DNA of 64,000 nt. It comes from Streptomyces sp. NBC_00576. GTDB lineage: Bacteria; Actinomycetota; Actinomycetes; Streptomycetales; Streptomycetaceae. Shown piece by piece: positions 15,041 through 22,950 of the stretch (its first letter is position 1; each line of letters opens with the position of its first letter). The DNA lies in contig NZ_CP107780.1 in the NCBI RefSeq assembly GCF_036345175.1, positions 7,068,001-7,132,000 of the forward strand, in the 5' to 3' direction. The notes beneath the pieces are model-generated. The model did no database searches. It saw only the letters and a program-made list of their open reading frames with translations, and was not told where the DNA came from. The position numbers were made by a program, and so were the translations under genes.

Positions 15041-16516
15041 TCAGATGGTCACCCCGTCCACCTGCAACGTCTGCACCGCCCCCGCCGCGAACGGCACCGC
15101 CACCGTCTTGCCGCTCAGGAACCTGTCCGAGCGGGCCGTGTAGAGGTCTCCGCCGCCGCCCGTCACCGTGTTCCAGCGCGGGACCACACCGCCCGAGCCG
15201 CCCGTCACCGTGGTGAAGTTGCCGAGGTTGAAGGTCAAGGTCTGGGCCGACGTGGACGTGTTCAGGGCCACGATCACCAGGCGCTTCGCGCTCGCGTCGT
15301 AGGCCGCCACCGCATAGCTGACGCCCGTGTCGAGGATCGTCATGCCGGGGCGGATGTGGCGGCTGAACTGGGCCATCACGTAGTGCTTCGTCTGGACCGT
15401 CGTCGGCTGGAGTGTGTTCGCGTCGTAGGCGACCATCGCCCAGCCCGCCGTCGGGTCCATGACCTGCCAGTAGACCCAGGCCGTGGGGTGCAGCCAGCGG
15501 AAGTCGTAGAGGAGGTTCGAGGCCAGGGTCAGGCCGGTCCCGTCCTTGTCGCCCGTCTCCGAGTTCCACAGCTTCTTGCCGGACGTCGTCACCACGTCCG
15601 TGTAGAGGAGGTCGCGCCGGCCCCCCGAACCCTGGTAGCCGTGCGTGTTCACCTGGTTCACCAGGGCCTTCGTCGACGATCCGAAGGCCGCCCAGGTCGA
15701 GCGGGCCGTGTCGATGTTCGTCTCGTCCGAGGCCGAGATCTTCACTCCCGTCAGGCCTCGGCTGTTCAACTCGCTTCGCATGTACGGGAGTACGGCGGCC
15801 TGGACCGACGCGTCCATGTGGCAGCCCTCCTGCGTACCGGTGGCCGTCCACCAGCTCGCCGAGGGCTCGTTGAACGGGTCCACCGTCGCGAAGTTCACGC
15901 CCCAGTTGTTCTTCGCGTAAAGGGCCACGGCGGCCAGGTGGGAGGCGTGCTGGCGGTAGTTCCAGGTCTGGAGGTTGTTGCCGCCGCCCGAGGCGCCCGA
16001 CGGGTTGTGGTTCGCACACATCCACCACATGGGCGAGTTGGCGAACAACTCGGTCGTCGCCCCGCGCGCCACCGCCTTCGTCAGCGCCGCCCGCTGTTTC
16101 GCGTCCGCCGACCAGTTCCAGGCCGAGGACGTGGGGTCCTCGTTGTTCCAGTCTTGCCAGTAGCCCTCGATCTGCTTGAACGCCGGGATGTTCGCCGACG
16201 CCACCATGGTCGTGCCGCCCACGCTGTTCCAGCTGGACGCGCCGAGGTTGTAGCGGGCGATGTTCAGGCCCAGACCGGGCAGCGACTTCCCGTTGTACGT
16301 CACCGACTTGGTGGTGAAGAAGAGGTCCGCGAAGTCGTCCCGGGCGCCGAACACGTTCGCCCACCAGGCGAGCGAGGTGCCCCAGCCTTCCCAAGTCCCG
16401 TACTTCGTCGCGGGGTTGACGGTGATGGTCGCGTCGGCCCGTGCGGTGCCCGTGGCCAGGGCACTACCGAGGACCGTGCCCCCCGCCGCTGCCAGCAGGG
16501 ATCTGCGTCGGATCAT
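15041..16516 (-). CDS. Secreted GH30-family endo-beta-1,6-galactanase
   Basis: The 491-aa exported enzyme has an Arg-rich signal peptide (MIRRRSLLAAAGG, to about residue 28; Tat-like). Its catalytic domain resembles the endo-beta-1,6-galactanases of GH30 (subfamily 5), described in Streptomyces as acting on side chains of plant arabinogalactan proteins. Seen motifs are GWGTSLAWWANVF, the acid/base DPFNEPSA and the nucleophile LWNSETGD. A C-terminal beta-sandwich (VAAYDASAKRLVIVALNTS) completes the family layout. The ATG at 16516 has GGAG 5 bases upstream. A LacI-type half-palindrome about 85 bp upstream suggests sugar-responsive repression. The gene is monocistronic, ending at a very strong hairpin. 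Confidence 0.85.
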   Translation of the reverse strand: MIRRRSLLAAAGGTVLGSALATGTARADATITVNPATKYGTWEGWGTSLAWWANVFGARDDFADLFFTTKSVTYNGKSLPGLGLNIARYNLGASSWNSVGGTTMVASANIPAFKQIEGYWQDWNNEDPTSSAWNWSADAKQRAALTKAVARGATTELFANSPMWWMCANHNPSGASGGGNNLQTWNYRQHASHLAAVALYAKNNWGVNFATVDPFNEPSASWWTATGTQEGCHMDASVQAAVLPYMRSELNSRGLTGVKISASDETNIDTARSTWAAFGSSTKALVNQVNTHGYQGSGGRRDLLYTDVVTTSGKKLWNSETGDKDGTGLTLASNLLYDFRWLHPTAWVYWQVMDPTAGWAMVAYDANTLQPTTVQTKHYVMAQFSRHIRPGMTILDTGVSYAVAAYDASAKRLVIVALNTSTSAQTLTFNLGNFTTVTGGSGGVVPRWNTVTGGGGDLYTARSDRFLSGKTVAVPFAAGAVQTLQVDGVTI

Positions 16517-16598
16517 GGCTTCTCCGTCCGGATTCTGACCTTCCCCGTTCATGCCAGAAGGAAGCATCAGGTGTGGTCGGTGAGGTTGTCGAGAGTTG

Positions 16599-16612
16599 TG
16601 ACAGCGCTTTCT
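16599..16612 (-). promoter_or_regulatory. Candidate LacI-family operator upstream of the galactanase
   Basis: The sequence TGACAGCGCTTTCT (AGAAAGCGCTGTCA on the gene's strand) has the central AGCGCT and A/T-flanked layout of LacI-family operators found before many Streptomyces glycoside-hydrolase genes. No regulator gene is adjacent, so control would be in trans. Confidence 0.5.
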
Positions 16613-16726
16613 AAAACCATTGGACAAAGGGGGCTCACAGGGAGGGGACGGACAGGTCTGGTTACTTGGCGAGGTCTGGCCTATCGTGCGGCCCGGCGTC
16701 CCCATGAGCGCGAAGGAGGCGTACGC

Positions 16727-17527
16727 ATGCGGGCTCGGGCTCCAGTCGTACGGCACCGCACGCTCCGTCGGCGAGCCTTCCGCCGCCGTGTGATGTGGAG
16801 CTGCGGCGAGCTCCTCGTCACCCTCGGCACGGTCCTCGCGCTCCTCGTCGTCCACCAGCTGTGGTGGACCAACCGGCAGGCCGAACAGGGCGCCCGGCGG
16901 GAGGTACGGGCCCTGGAGAGGGAGTGGGAAAGCCCCGCGAGCGGCTCCGGTCCCGCCGATGCCACGGATGACCCCGGTTCGGCCGACCCCTCCGGCTCCT
17001 CCGGTTCCGCCACCCGCTCCGGCACCGGAACCGACAGCACCAGCCAGACCAACTCCCGCTCATCCACACCCAGTTGGTCCCAGGCGTACGCCATCCTCAG
17101 CATCCCCCGCCTCGGTCTCCGCGTCCCCGTCGCCGAGGGCGTCAGCAAGTCGCGCGTCCTCAACAAGGGATACGTCGGCCACTACCCGGGCACCCAACAG
17201 CCGGGCCAGGCCGGGAACTTCGCCCTCGCCGGGCACCGCAACACCCACGGCGAACCCTTCCGGTACATCAACCGGCTGCGACGCGGGGACGCCGTCCGGG
17301 TCGAGACGGCGGACGCGGTGTACTCGTACACCGTCGACCGGACGCTTCCCCAGACCTCCGCCCGCGACGACGGCGCGATCAGGGCCGTCCCCCGCTCCAC
17401 CGTCAGACCGGCGTACGGCTACCGCACCCCCGGCTACTACCTCACCCTCACCACCTGCACCCCGGAGTACACGTCCCGTTACCGCCTGGTCGTCTGGGGC
17501 AAGCTCACGTCGGTGCGGCCCCGCTGA
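16727..17527 (+). CDS. Class E sortase
   Basis: The 266-aa product is a membrane-anchored transpeptidase. One N-terminal helix (LLVTLGTVLALLVVHQLWW, about residues 28-46) is followed by a Ser/Gly/Thr-rich linker to about residue 120 and a sortase barrel. Active-site elements are visible: ALAGHRNTH (His), TLTTCTPEY (Cys) and RYRLVVWG (Arg). Class E enzymes of Streptomyces link LAxTG proteins to peptidoglycan outside the membrane. The ATG at 16727 has GGAGG at 7 bases. A DUF6412 gene and yidC follow on the same strand. A possible LAxTG substrate gene is at 26182-27042. Confidence 0.9.
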   Translation: MRARAPVVRHRTLRRRAFRRRVMWSCGELLVTLGTVLALLVVHQLWWTNRQAEQGARREVRALEREWESPASGSGPADATDDPGSADPSGSSGSATRSGTGTDSTSQTNSRSSTPSWSQAYAILSIPRLGLRVPVAEGVSKSRVLNKGYVGHYPGTQQPGQAGNFALAGHRNTHGEPFRYINRLRRGDAVRVETADAVYSYTVDRTLPQTSARDDGAIRAVPRSTVRPAYGYRTPGYYLTLTTCTPEYTSRYRLVVWGKLTSVRPR

Positions 17528-17580
17528 GCCGAAACCGAGGCATCCTGTATAACGAACGGCAGGACAACAGGAGTGGGGGT

Positions 17581-17910
17581 GTGGGCATGATCCGGAGCTG
17601 GAGTCCGGTCCGGGTGAACCCGCGTACCGCCGCCGCACTGTTCCTGCTCCTCATCGAGGTCGCGCTGCTCGACGCCGGCAGCCTCTCCGCCGCCGTCGCC
17701 CTCGCGGCGACCGCCGCGGCCGGATCCGCTCTCGCCGCCTGCTCGCTCATCGCCTCGCGCTGCGCGCCCGCCGTACCGCCCACCCGGGTCCGTACGGCCA
17801 TCCGCGACCGGGCCCGCCGTACGGCCTTCCTGCCGCAACGCGACCCCGACGCCCGTGGCCGCACCCGCCCCCGCGCCCCCGGTCTCGCCCTCCCGGCGAC
17901 CACCGCGTAG
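17581..17910 (+). CDS. Small DUF6412-like membrane protein
   Basis: The 109-aa product has two close hydrophobic helices (AAALFLLLIEVALLDAGS and AAVALAATAAAGSALAACSL), then a very Arg-rich cytoplasmic tail. The layout and its place before a YidC gene match the Streptomyces DUF6412 group, function unknown. The GTG at 17581 was preferred because AGGAG lies exactly 7 bases upstream; an ATG two codons later is the alternative. A TATAAC hexamer at about 17548 could be the -10 box of its own promoter. Confidence 0.65.
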   Translation: MGMIRSWSPVRVNPRTAAALFLLLIEVALLDAGSLSAAVALAATAAAGSALAACSLIASRCAPAVPPTRVRTAIRDRARRTAFLPQRDPDARGRTRPRAPGLALPATTA

Positions 17911-18019
17911 GGCAGACACAGCACCGACAGCTGCTGACATCCCCGCGCGGGTCGTCATGCCGATCTCCGCATCCACGGAAATCCCGGTACGACGAGACCC
18001 TCGGAGGGCTCACTCACCC

Positions 18020-18802
18020 ATGTCCAACGTCCTGTCCACCTTCCTGTCCGCCTTCGCGGGCCTGGTCGAGCAGCTCGCCGACCTGCTCCAGCCCCTCTTC
18101 CAGGCCTCCTCGGCCGCCGTCGCGATCATCCTGTTCACCGCGTTCGTACGACTCCTCGTGCACCCCCTCTCCCGCGCGGCGGCGCGTGGACAGCGGGCGC
18201 GCGCCGCGCTGCAGCCGAAGGTCGCGGAGCTGCGGAAACGGCACGCGAAGGACCCCAAGAAGCTCCAGCAGGCCGTCATGGCACTGCACGCCGAGGAGAA
18301 GGTCTCGCCGCTGTCGGGATGCTTCCCGAGCCTGTTCCAGCTGCCCGCGTTCTTCCTGCTCTACCACCTCTTCTCCAACTCGGAGATCGGCGGCCGGACC
18401 AACGGCCTCCTCACCCACAGGCTGTTCGCCGCGCCGCTCGGCGAACGGTGGGCCGACGCGCTCGGCGGGGGCGGGCTCTTCGGGGCCGCCGGGCTCGTCT
18501 ACCTCGGACTGTTCGTCCTGGTCGGCGCCGTCGCCACCTTCAACTATCGGCGGATGAAGCTGGTGATGGCCGCCAACCCGGTGACGCTGGGCGGTGGCGC
18601 TGGCGGCGACGGCGCCGGTGAGGCGGTGCCCGGGCTCGCGTCCGCCGCCAAGCTCGCGCCGTTCATGTCCTTCTTCACGCTGTTCTCCGTGGCCGTGATG
18701 CCGCTGGCCGCCGCGCTGTACATGGTGACCAGTACGACCTGGGCCGCCGTCGAGCGGGCGGTGCTGTACCGCTGGCAGCTCGCGCCGCAGTCCAGTACGT
18801 GA
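18020..18802 (+). CDS. YidC/Oxa1-family membrane protein insertase (second copy type)
   Basis: The 260-aa product inserts membrane proteins into the cytoplasmic membrane, alone or with SecYEG. The family layout is seen: a first helix (AVAIILFTAFVRLLVHPLSR) with the hydrophilic-groove Arg, a cytoplasmic coiled loop (LQPKVAELRKRHAKDPKKLQ), the SGCFPSLFQLPAFFLLYHLF helix, and two further helices (FNYRRMKLVMAANP and SVAVMPLAAALYMVTSTTW). It is shorter than the main chromosomal YidC, so it is probably a paralogue. GGAGGG lies 11 bases before the ATG. The DUF6412 gene ends 109 bp upstream, suggesting a membrane-biogenesis operon. Confidence 0.9.
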   Translation: MSNVLSTFLSAFAGLVEQLADLLQPLFQASSAAVAIILFTAFVRLLVHPLSRAAARGQRARAALQPKVAELRKRHAKDPKKLQQAVMALHAEEKVSPLSGCFPSLFQLPAFFLLYHLFSNSEIGGRTNGLLTHRLFAAPLGERWADALGGGGLFGAAGLVYLGLFVLVGAVATFNYRRMKLVMAANPVTLGGGAGGDGAGEAVPGLASAAKLAPFMSFFTLFSVAVMPLAAALYMVTSTTWAAVERAVLYRWQLAPQSST

Positions 18803-18937
18803 ACAGGTGTTGCGGACCGGACCCCCAGCTTGGACGATCGACCAGTCCTCCGATGAATGATCAGTGGTGTCTGAGTGCGTCACTGAGGGCGGGACTGTGG
18901 GCGTGACCGGAGGACGTAACCGAGGGAGAGAGCGACC

Positions 18938-19795
18938 ATGAAGCTGCTGCGAGTCGGTACGGCGGGTGCGGAGCGGCCCGCGCTGCTCGACGCCGAGGGA
19001 ATCCTGTGGGACCTGTCCGGGGTCGTCGCGGACATCGACGGACCGCTGCTCGCCGACGACGCGGCGCTCGGCCGGATCCGGGCCGCCGCCGACGCCGGTG
19101 AGCTGCCCGCGCTGGACGCCACCGGGCTGCGGATCGGGCCACCGCTGGCCCGCATCGGCAAGATCGTGTGCATCGGGCTCAACTACCACGACCACGCCCG
19201 CGAGACGGGCGCAGAGCCGCCCGCCGAGCCGGTGATCTTCTTCAAGGCGGCGGACACGGTCGTCGGGCCGTACGACACGGTGCTCGTGCCGCGCGAGTCG
19301 ACGAAGACCGACTGGGAGGTGGAACTCGCGGTCGTCATCGGACGTACGGCCCGCTACCTCGGTTCGCACGAGGAGGCGCTCGCGCATGTCGCCGGGTACG
19401 CGGTCGCGCACGACGTGTCCGAGCGCGAGTTCCAGCTGGAGCGGGGCGGGACCTGGGACAAGGGCAAGAACTGCGAGACGTTCAACCCGCTCGGGCCCTG
19501 GCTGGTGACCGCGGACGAGGTGCCGGACCCGCAGGCTCTCGGGCTGCGGCTGTGGGTGAACGGCGAGCTCAAGCAGGACGGTACGACTGCCGAGCAGATC
19601 TTCGGGGTCGCCGAAGTCGTGCGGTACGTCAGCCAGTTCCTGACCCTGTACCCGGGTGATGTCATCAACACGGGTACACCGGCGGGGGTTGCGCTGGGTG
19701 CGCCCGAGCCGAAGCCGTTTCTTCGGGCCGGGGATGTGGTCGAGCTGGAGATCGAGGGGCTCGGGCGCCAGCGTCAGGAGTTCAAGGACGCGTGA
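18938..19795 (+). CDS. Fumarylacetoacetate hydrolase (FAH) family protein
   Basis: The 285-aa product belongs to the FAH superfamily, which splits C-C bonds in diketo acids or acts as ureidoglycolate lyase or oxaloacetate decarboxylase. Seen motifs are CIGLNYHDHARETG, FFKAADTVVGPYD, the metal-binding WEVELAVVIG (EvE pattern), ERGGTWDKGKNCETF and INTGTPAGV. A Mg or Mn ion is expected and the enzyme is cytoplasmic. GGGAGAGA precedes the ATG. Its last 14 bp overlap the 3' end of a convergent gene. The exact reaction cannot be set from sequence. Confidence 0.85.
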   Translation: MKLLRVGTAGAERPALLDAEGILWDLSGVVADIDGPLLADDAALGRIRAAADAGELPALDATGLRIGPPLARIGKIVCIGLNYHDHARETGAEPPAEPVIFFKAADTVVGPYDTVLVPRESTKTDWEVELAVVIGRTARYLGSHEEALAHVAGYAVAHDVSEREFQLERGGTWDKGKNCETFNPLGPWLVTADEVPDPQALGLRLWVNGELKQDGTTAEQIFGVAEVVRYVSQFLTLYPGDVINTGTPAGVALGAPEPKPFLRAGDVVELEIEGLGRQRQEFKDA

Positions 19796-21323
19796 GGGTT
19801 TTGACGGGTAGTTCGTTGGCTGCGGGCCCGTGGGGGCTTGTCGCGCAGTTCCCCGCGCCCCTGAAGGCGCCCCTTTGGGGCGCCTCCTGCGCCACCGATG
19901 TGATCAGCTCCCGCAGCCTCGCCACGTACAGCCGCATGTTCTTCTGGGCCACGTCCGTGTCCGGGTAGCGGGCCGCGAACTGGAGGCCCTCGTGGAGGCG
20001 GGTGGTCCAGGCGCACACCTGGTCGCCGTAGGACACGCGGATCAGGCCGTACGCCTTCAGGTCCTCCCACCTCTCCGAGCCCGCGATGTCCCGCGTGTCG
20101 ACGAACGAGACGATCGAGTACAGGTCCGGTGAGGTGGGCCGGAAGTCGGAGCCGAGCAGCTTCAGGACCCGGGCGATGGGCATCCTCGACAGGGGTCGCT
20201 TCGCCCGCAGCGCGGTGCGGACCAGGTCCAGGGCGCCGTCGAAGTCCGACACCTGGCCCACCGGGATCTCGAGCGGCGCGCCGCCCACGTACCAGCCCAC
20301 CGAGTCCGACCACTCGGACCTGGCCCGCGTGTGGAACGGTACGACGGTGCGGTAGACCTGCTGCCCGCTGATCTCCCGCACGATGAGGGCGGTGGCCGCG
20401 AGGATGCCGATCATGCTGCCGCCGTACGGACGGCAGTACGCCTCGAACGCCGCCGCGTCCGCGTCGTCGGTGAGCCACTCCCGCATCAACTTCTGTGTGG
20501 GCAGCGGCCCTTCGGGGTCGAGGCCGAGGTCGACGGGAAAGTTCGGCAGCTTGCCGTCGCACCGCGCGATGAACTTCCGCCACTCGGTGACGATCGAGTG
20601 CGTCTCGTCGATCCCGTCGGCGTGCGTACGCTCGCTCGCGCAGAAGTCGACGTAACTGGCGACCGGCGTCGTGTCCACCGTCCTGCCGTCGAGGCCGGCC
20701 GTGTAGAGCTGGTGGATCTCGTGGGCGATGCGGAAGATCGAGTACGAGTCGACGTTGGTGTGGTCGAACGCCATGTACACGCTGGTGCTGTCGTCCCTGA
20801 CGACCGCGCTGTAGATGAAGTTCGGCCAGGTCAGCGCGTCCGCCGCGATGTCGAACCGATCCTGCAGATAGCGGGGCAGCGCCGCCCCGTCCGCGAAGAC
20901 GCCGACGTCCTCGCGGTGCAGGACGACGGCGTCGGCGGCGAGGGTGAAGCGCCGCAGTTCGTCGTTGAGAGATCCGGGAGATCCGGGAGATCCGGGAGAG
21001 CCCGGTGATCCGAGCGGGCCTTCCACCCAGCGGAAACCGCTGCGCAGCGTCTCGTGTCGCAGCGTCCAGGTCCGCAACGCCTCCTGGAGGACGTCGAGAT
21101 CGACCCGCCCGGGGATGTCGAAGGCCGTGCCGAGCCACGTCGGTACGAACAGGCCGTCCTCGCGCACGGTTCGCGCGGTTCGGACGTGAGCCTCCTGTAC
21201 GTACGCGGGTGGGCGGGCGTCCTCGGGCAGGTCGGCCACGCTGTTGACGGTCGTCGGATGCAGGGTCCAGGTCACGAGCCGTCCGGGCCGGATCTCGCAA
21301 CGGTGGATATCGGTCAATCGCAC
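19782..21323 (-). CDS. Condensation-domain (NRPS C-domain-like) protein
   Basis: The 513-aa free-standing protein has a condensation/acyltransferase fold: RHETLRSGF early, the catalytic region FDHTNVDSYS, and a late VGWYVGGAPLEIPVGQ. The classical HHxxxDG is altered to DHTNVDS. The second (catalytic) His and the Asp are kept; the first His is Asp and the Gly is Ser. Such proteins can act as acyltransferases outside NRPS lines. A Gly-Ser-Pro repeat (residues about 107-118) interrupts the N-terminal half and is encoded by GATCCGGGA-type DNA repeats. The last 30 or so residues come from an intergenic repeat element, so the original C-terminus was near RELITSVAQ. No biosynthetic genes are adjacent. 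Confidence 0.75.
   Translation of the reverse strand: MRLTDIHRCEIRPGRLVTWTLHPTTVNSVADLPEDARPPAYVQEAHVRTARTVREDGLFVPTWLGTAFDIPGRVDLDVLQEALRTWTLRHETLRSGFRWVEGPLGSPGSPGSPGSPGSLNDELRRFTLAADAVVLHREDVGVFADGAALPRYLQDRFDIAADALTWPNFIYSAVVRDDSTSVYMAFDHTNVDSYSIFRIAHEIHQLYTAGLDGRTVDTTPVASYVDFCASERTHADGIDETHSIVTEWRKFIARCDGKLPNFPVDLGLDPEGPLPTQKLMREWLTDDADAAAFEAYCRPYGGSMIGILAATALIVREISGQQVYRTVVPFHTRARSEWSDSVGWYVGGAPLEIPVGQVSDFDGALDLVRTALRAKRPLSRMPIARVLKLLGSDFRPTSPDLYSIVSFVDTRDIAGSERWEDLKAYGLIRVSYGDQVCAWTTRLHEGLQFAARYPDTDVAQKNMRLYVARLRELITSVAQEAPQRGAFRGAGNCATSPHGPAANELPVKTLTRP
19800..19895. repeat. Dispersed Streptomyces intergenic repeat with terminator hairpin
   Basis: This segment contains the string CGCGCAGTTCCCCGCGCCCC, which I know as part of a short repeat scattered between genes in many Streptomyces genomes. 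It includes a 9-bp hairpin (AGGCGCCCC, loop TTT, GGGGCGCCT; 19865-19885) that can end transcription of the FAH gene. Here it overlaps the coding end of the convergent condensation-domain gene. Confidence 0.7.
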
Positions 21324-21497
21324 GGGACTTCTCCGTTCGCATGCGTGTCACCGGGCTCCTGGATCCCGCCCGATGACACGTGCAGACAAACGACCGAACA
21401 CATCCGGAGGAAACGCCACCGCCTCAGGGCCTGACCAGATCCCCTCCAGTCCCTTACGCCTCGCTCACGTCTCGCACGTCCCGCTCGTCGCTCCCGG

Positions 21498-22361
21498 TTA
21501 CTTCAGGAGGTCGGCCAGGCGGCGCCAGCCGTCGCGGGGGAGGGCGTCCCTGGACCGGTCCTCGACGACCTGGAGGGCGACATGGTCCGCGCCCGCCGTG
21601 TGGAAGGCGCCGATCCGCTCACGGATCCGGTCCTCGCTGCCCCACGCGAACACCGCGTCGATCAGACGGTCGCTGCCGCCGTCCGTGAGGTCGTTCTCGG
21701 TGAAGCCGATGCGCAGGAAGTTGTTGGTGTAGTTCGGCAGGGTCAGGTAGAAGGCGAGGGCGGAGCGGGCGGTCGTACGGGCCCGGTCCGGGTCGGTGTC
21801 CAGGATGACCTTCAACTCCGGTGCCAGCAGCGGGGCTTCGCCCAGTGCTTCGCGGGCCTGCGCGGTGTGCTCGGGGGTCACGAGGTACGGGTGCGAGCCG
21901 GCGGCGCGGTCCCGGGAGAGCCCCAGCATCTTCGGGCCGAGCGCGGCCAGCACCCGGCGTTCGGCGGGCTGTCCGGCCGCGTCCAGGGCGTCCAGGTACT
22001 CGACCATCGAGGTGTACGGGCGACGGTACCGTTCCGCCATCCCGGCGTGGCTCACCCCGAGGCCGAGCAGGAAGCGACCGGGGTGGGTCGCCTCCAACTC
22101 CGCTATACGGGACGCCGTTTCGGTGGCGTCTTCCTGCCAGATGGTCTGGATGCCGGTCGCCACGACGAGCCGCGAGGTCGCCTCGACGAGCGGAACCGCG
22201 TGCCGTACGCCCGGGCTGCCGCCCAACCAGGCTGCGCCGAAGCCCAGTTCCTCCACTTCGGCGGCGGCCTCGGCGCGCTCGGTGAGGCCTTCGGGGTCCT
22301 CCGCCCGCAGCCCGAGACTGAAGATGCCGTACCGACCGACTGTCTCTTTCAGGGATGTCAT
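21498..22361 (-). CDS. LLM-class F420-dependent oxidoreductase
   Basis: The 287-aa product has the luciferase-like TIM barrel: GFGAAWLGGSPG near the N-terminus, LVVATGIQTIWQED, HPGRFLLGLGVSHAGM, then YLDALDA. It matches the F420-type subgroup of actinobacteria, which reduce or oxidise substrates using coenzyme F420 rather than FMN. The substrate is unknown. It is the third gene of a minus-strand operon, 55 bp after the HbpS-like gene, and would fall under the same ROK-linked promoter. The start has no strong SD. Confidence 0.85.
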   Translation of the reverse strand: MTSLKETVGRYGIFSLGLRAEDPEGLTERAEAAAEVEELGFGAAWLGGSPGVRHAVPLVEATSRLVVATGIQTIWQEDATETASRIAELEATHPGRFLLGLGVSHAGMAERYRRPYTSMVEYLDALDAAGQPAERRVLAALGPKMLGLSRDRAAGSHPYLVTPEHTAQAREALGEAPLLAPELKVILDTDPDRARTTARSALAFYLTLPNYTNNFLRIGFTENDLTDGGSDRLIDAVFAWGSEDRIRERIGAFHTAGADHVALQVVEDRSRDALPRDGWRRLADLLK

Positions 22362-22416
22362 TGCAGTCCCAACCGGAGGGCCCCTCGGGATAATTCCCGG
22401 CGCACCACACGTCCTC

Positions 22417-22950
22417 CTACACCTTGAGGAAGAGCCCCAGCGCCTCCACGACCATCCGGTGGTCCTGGAGTTGGGGCAGCCCCGACACCGTCACCGCGCC
22501 GATCACGCCGACGCCCTCTACCGTGATCGGGAACGAGCCGCCGTGGGCCGCATACGTGTCGGGGTCGAGGCGCGAGTCGTCCTCGAACGTCGTGCCCTTG
22601 GCGCGGAAGCGGGCGCCCACCAGGTAGGAGGAGGCGCCGTAACGCTCCACCACCCGGCGCTTGCGGTCGATCCAGGCGTCGTTGTCGGGGGTCGAGCCGG
22701 GCAGGGCGGCGTGGAAGAGCTGCTGACCGGCGCGGTGGATGTCGACGGCCACCGGCGCCTGCCGCTCCCGCGCGAGCTCCACCAGCAGTGAACCCAGCGC
22801 CCACGCGTCCTCGTACGAGAACTCCCGGAACACCAGGTGCCGTTGCTGTGCTTCGAGTTCCTCGACGCTCGGGGTGAGTTCGGGCGCGATGCGCGGCCCG
22901 AGCGACGGCTGTCCGCTCGCCTTGTGGCCGCCGGGCTTCTGACTGGTCAT
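22417..22950 (-). CDS. UPF0303 / heme-degrading-domain (HbpS/GlcG-like) protein
   Basis: The 177-aa soluble protein matches the UPF0303 branch of the HbpS/GlcG fold: FSYEDAWALGSLLVELARER, VAVDIHRAGQQLFHAALPG, DDSRLDPDTYAAHGGSFPI, VGVIGAVTVSGLPQLQDH. Relatives bind heme or small cofactors and often lie beside sugar or glycolate oxidation genes. Its start overlaps the stop of the upstream oxidoreductase by 4 bp (ATGA), so the two are translationally coupled. Confidence 0.8.
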   Translation of the reverse strand: MTSQKPGGHKASGQPSLGPRIAPELTPSVEELEAQQRHLVFREFSYEDAWALGSLLVELARERQAPVAVDIHRAGQQLFHAALPGSTPDNDAWIDRKRRVVERYGASSYLVGARFRAKGTTFEDDSRLDPDTYAAHGGSFPITVEGVGVIGAVTVSGLPQLQDHRMVVEALGLFLKV

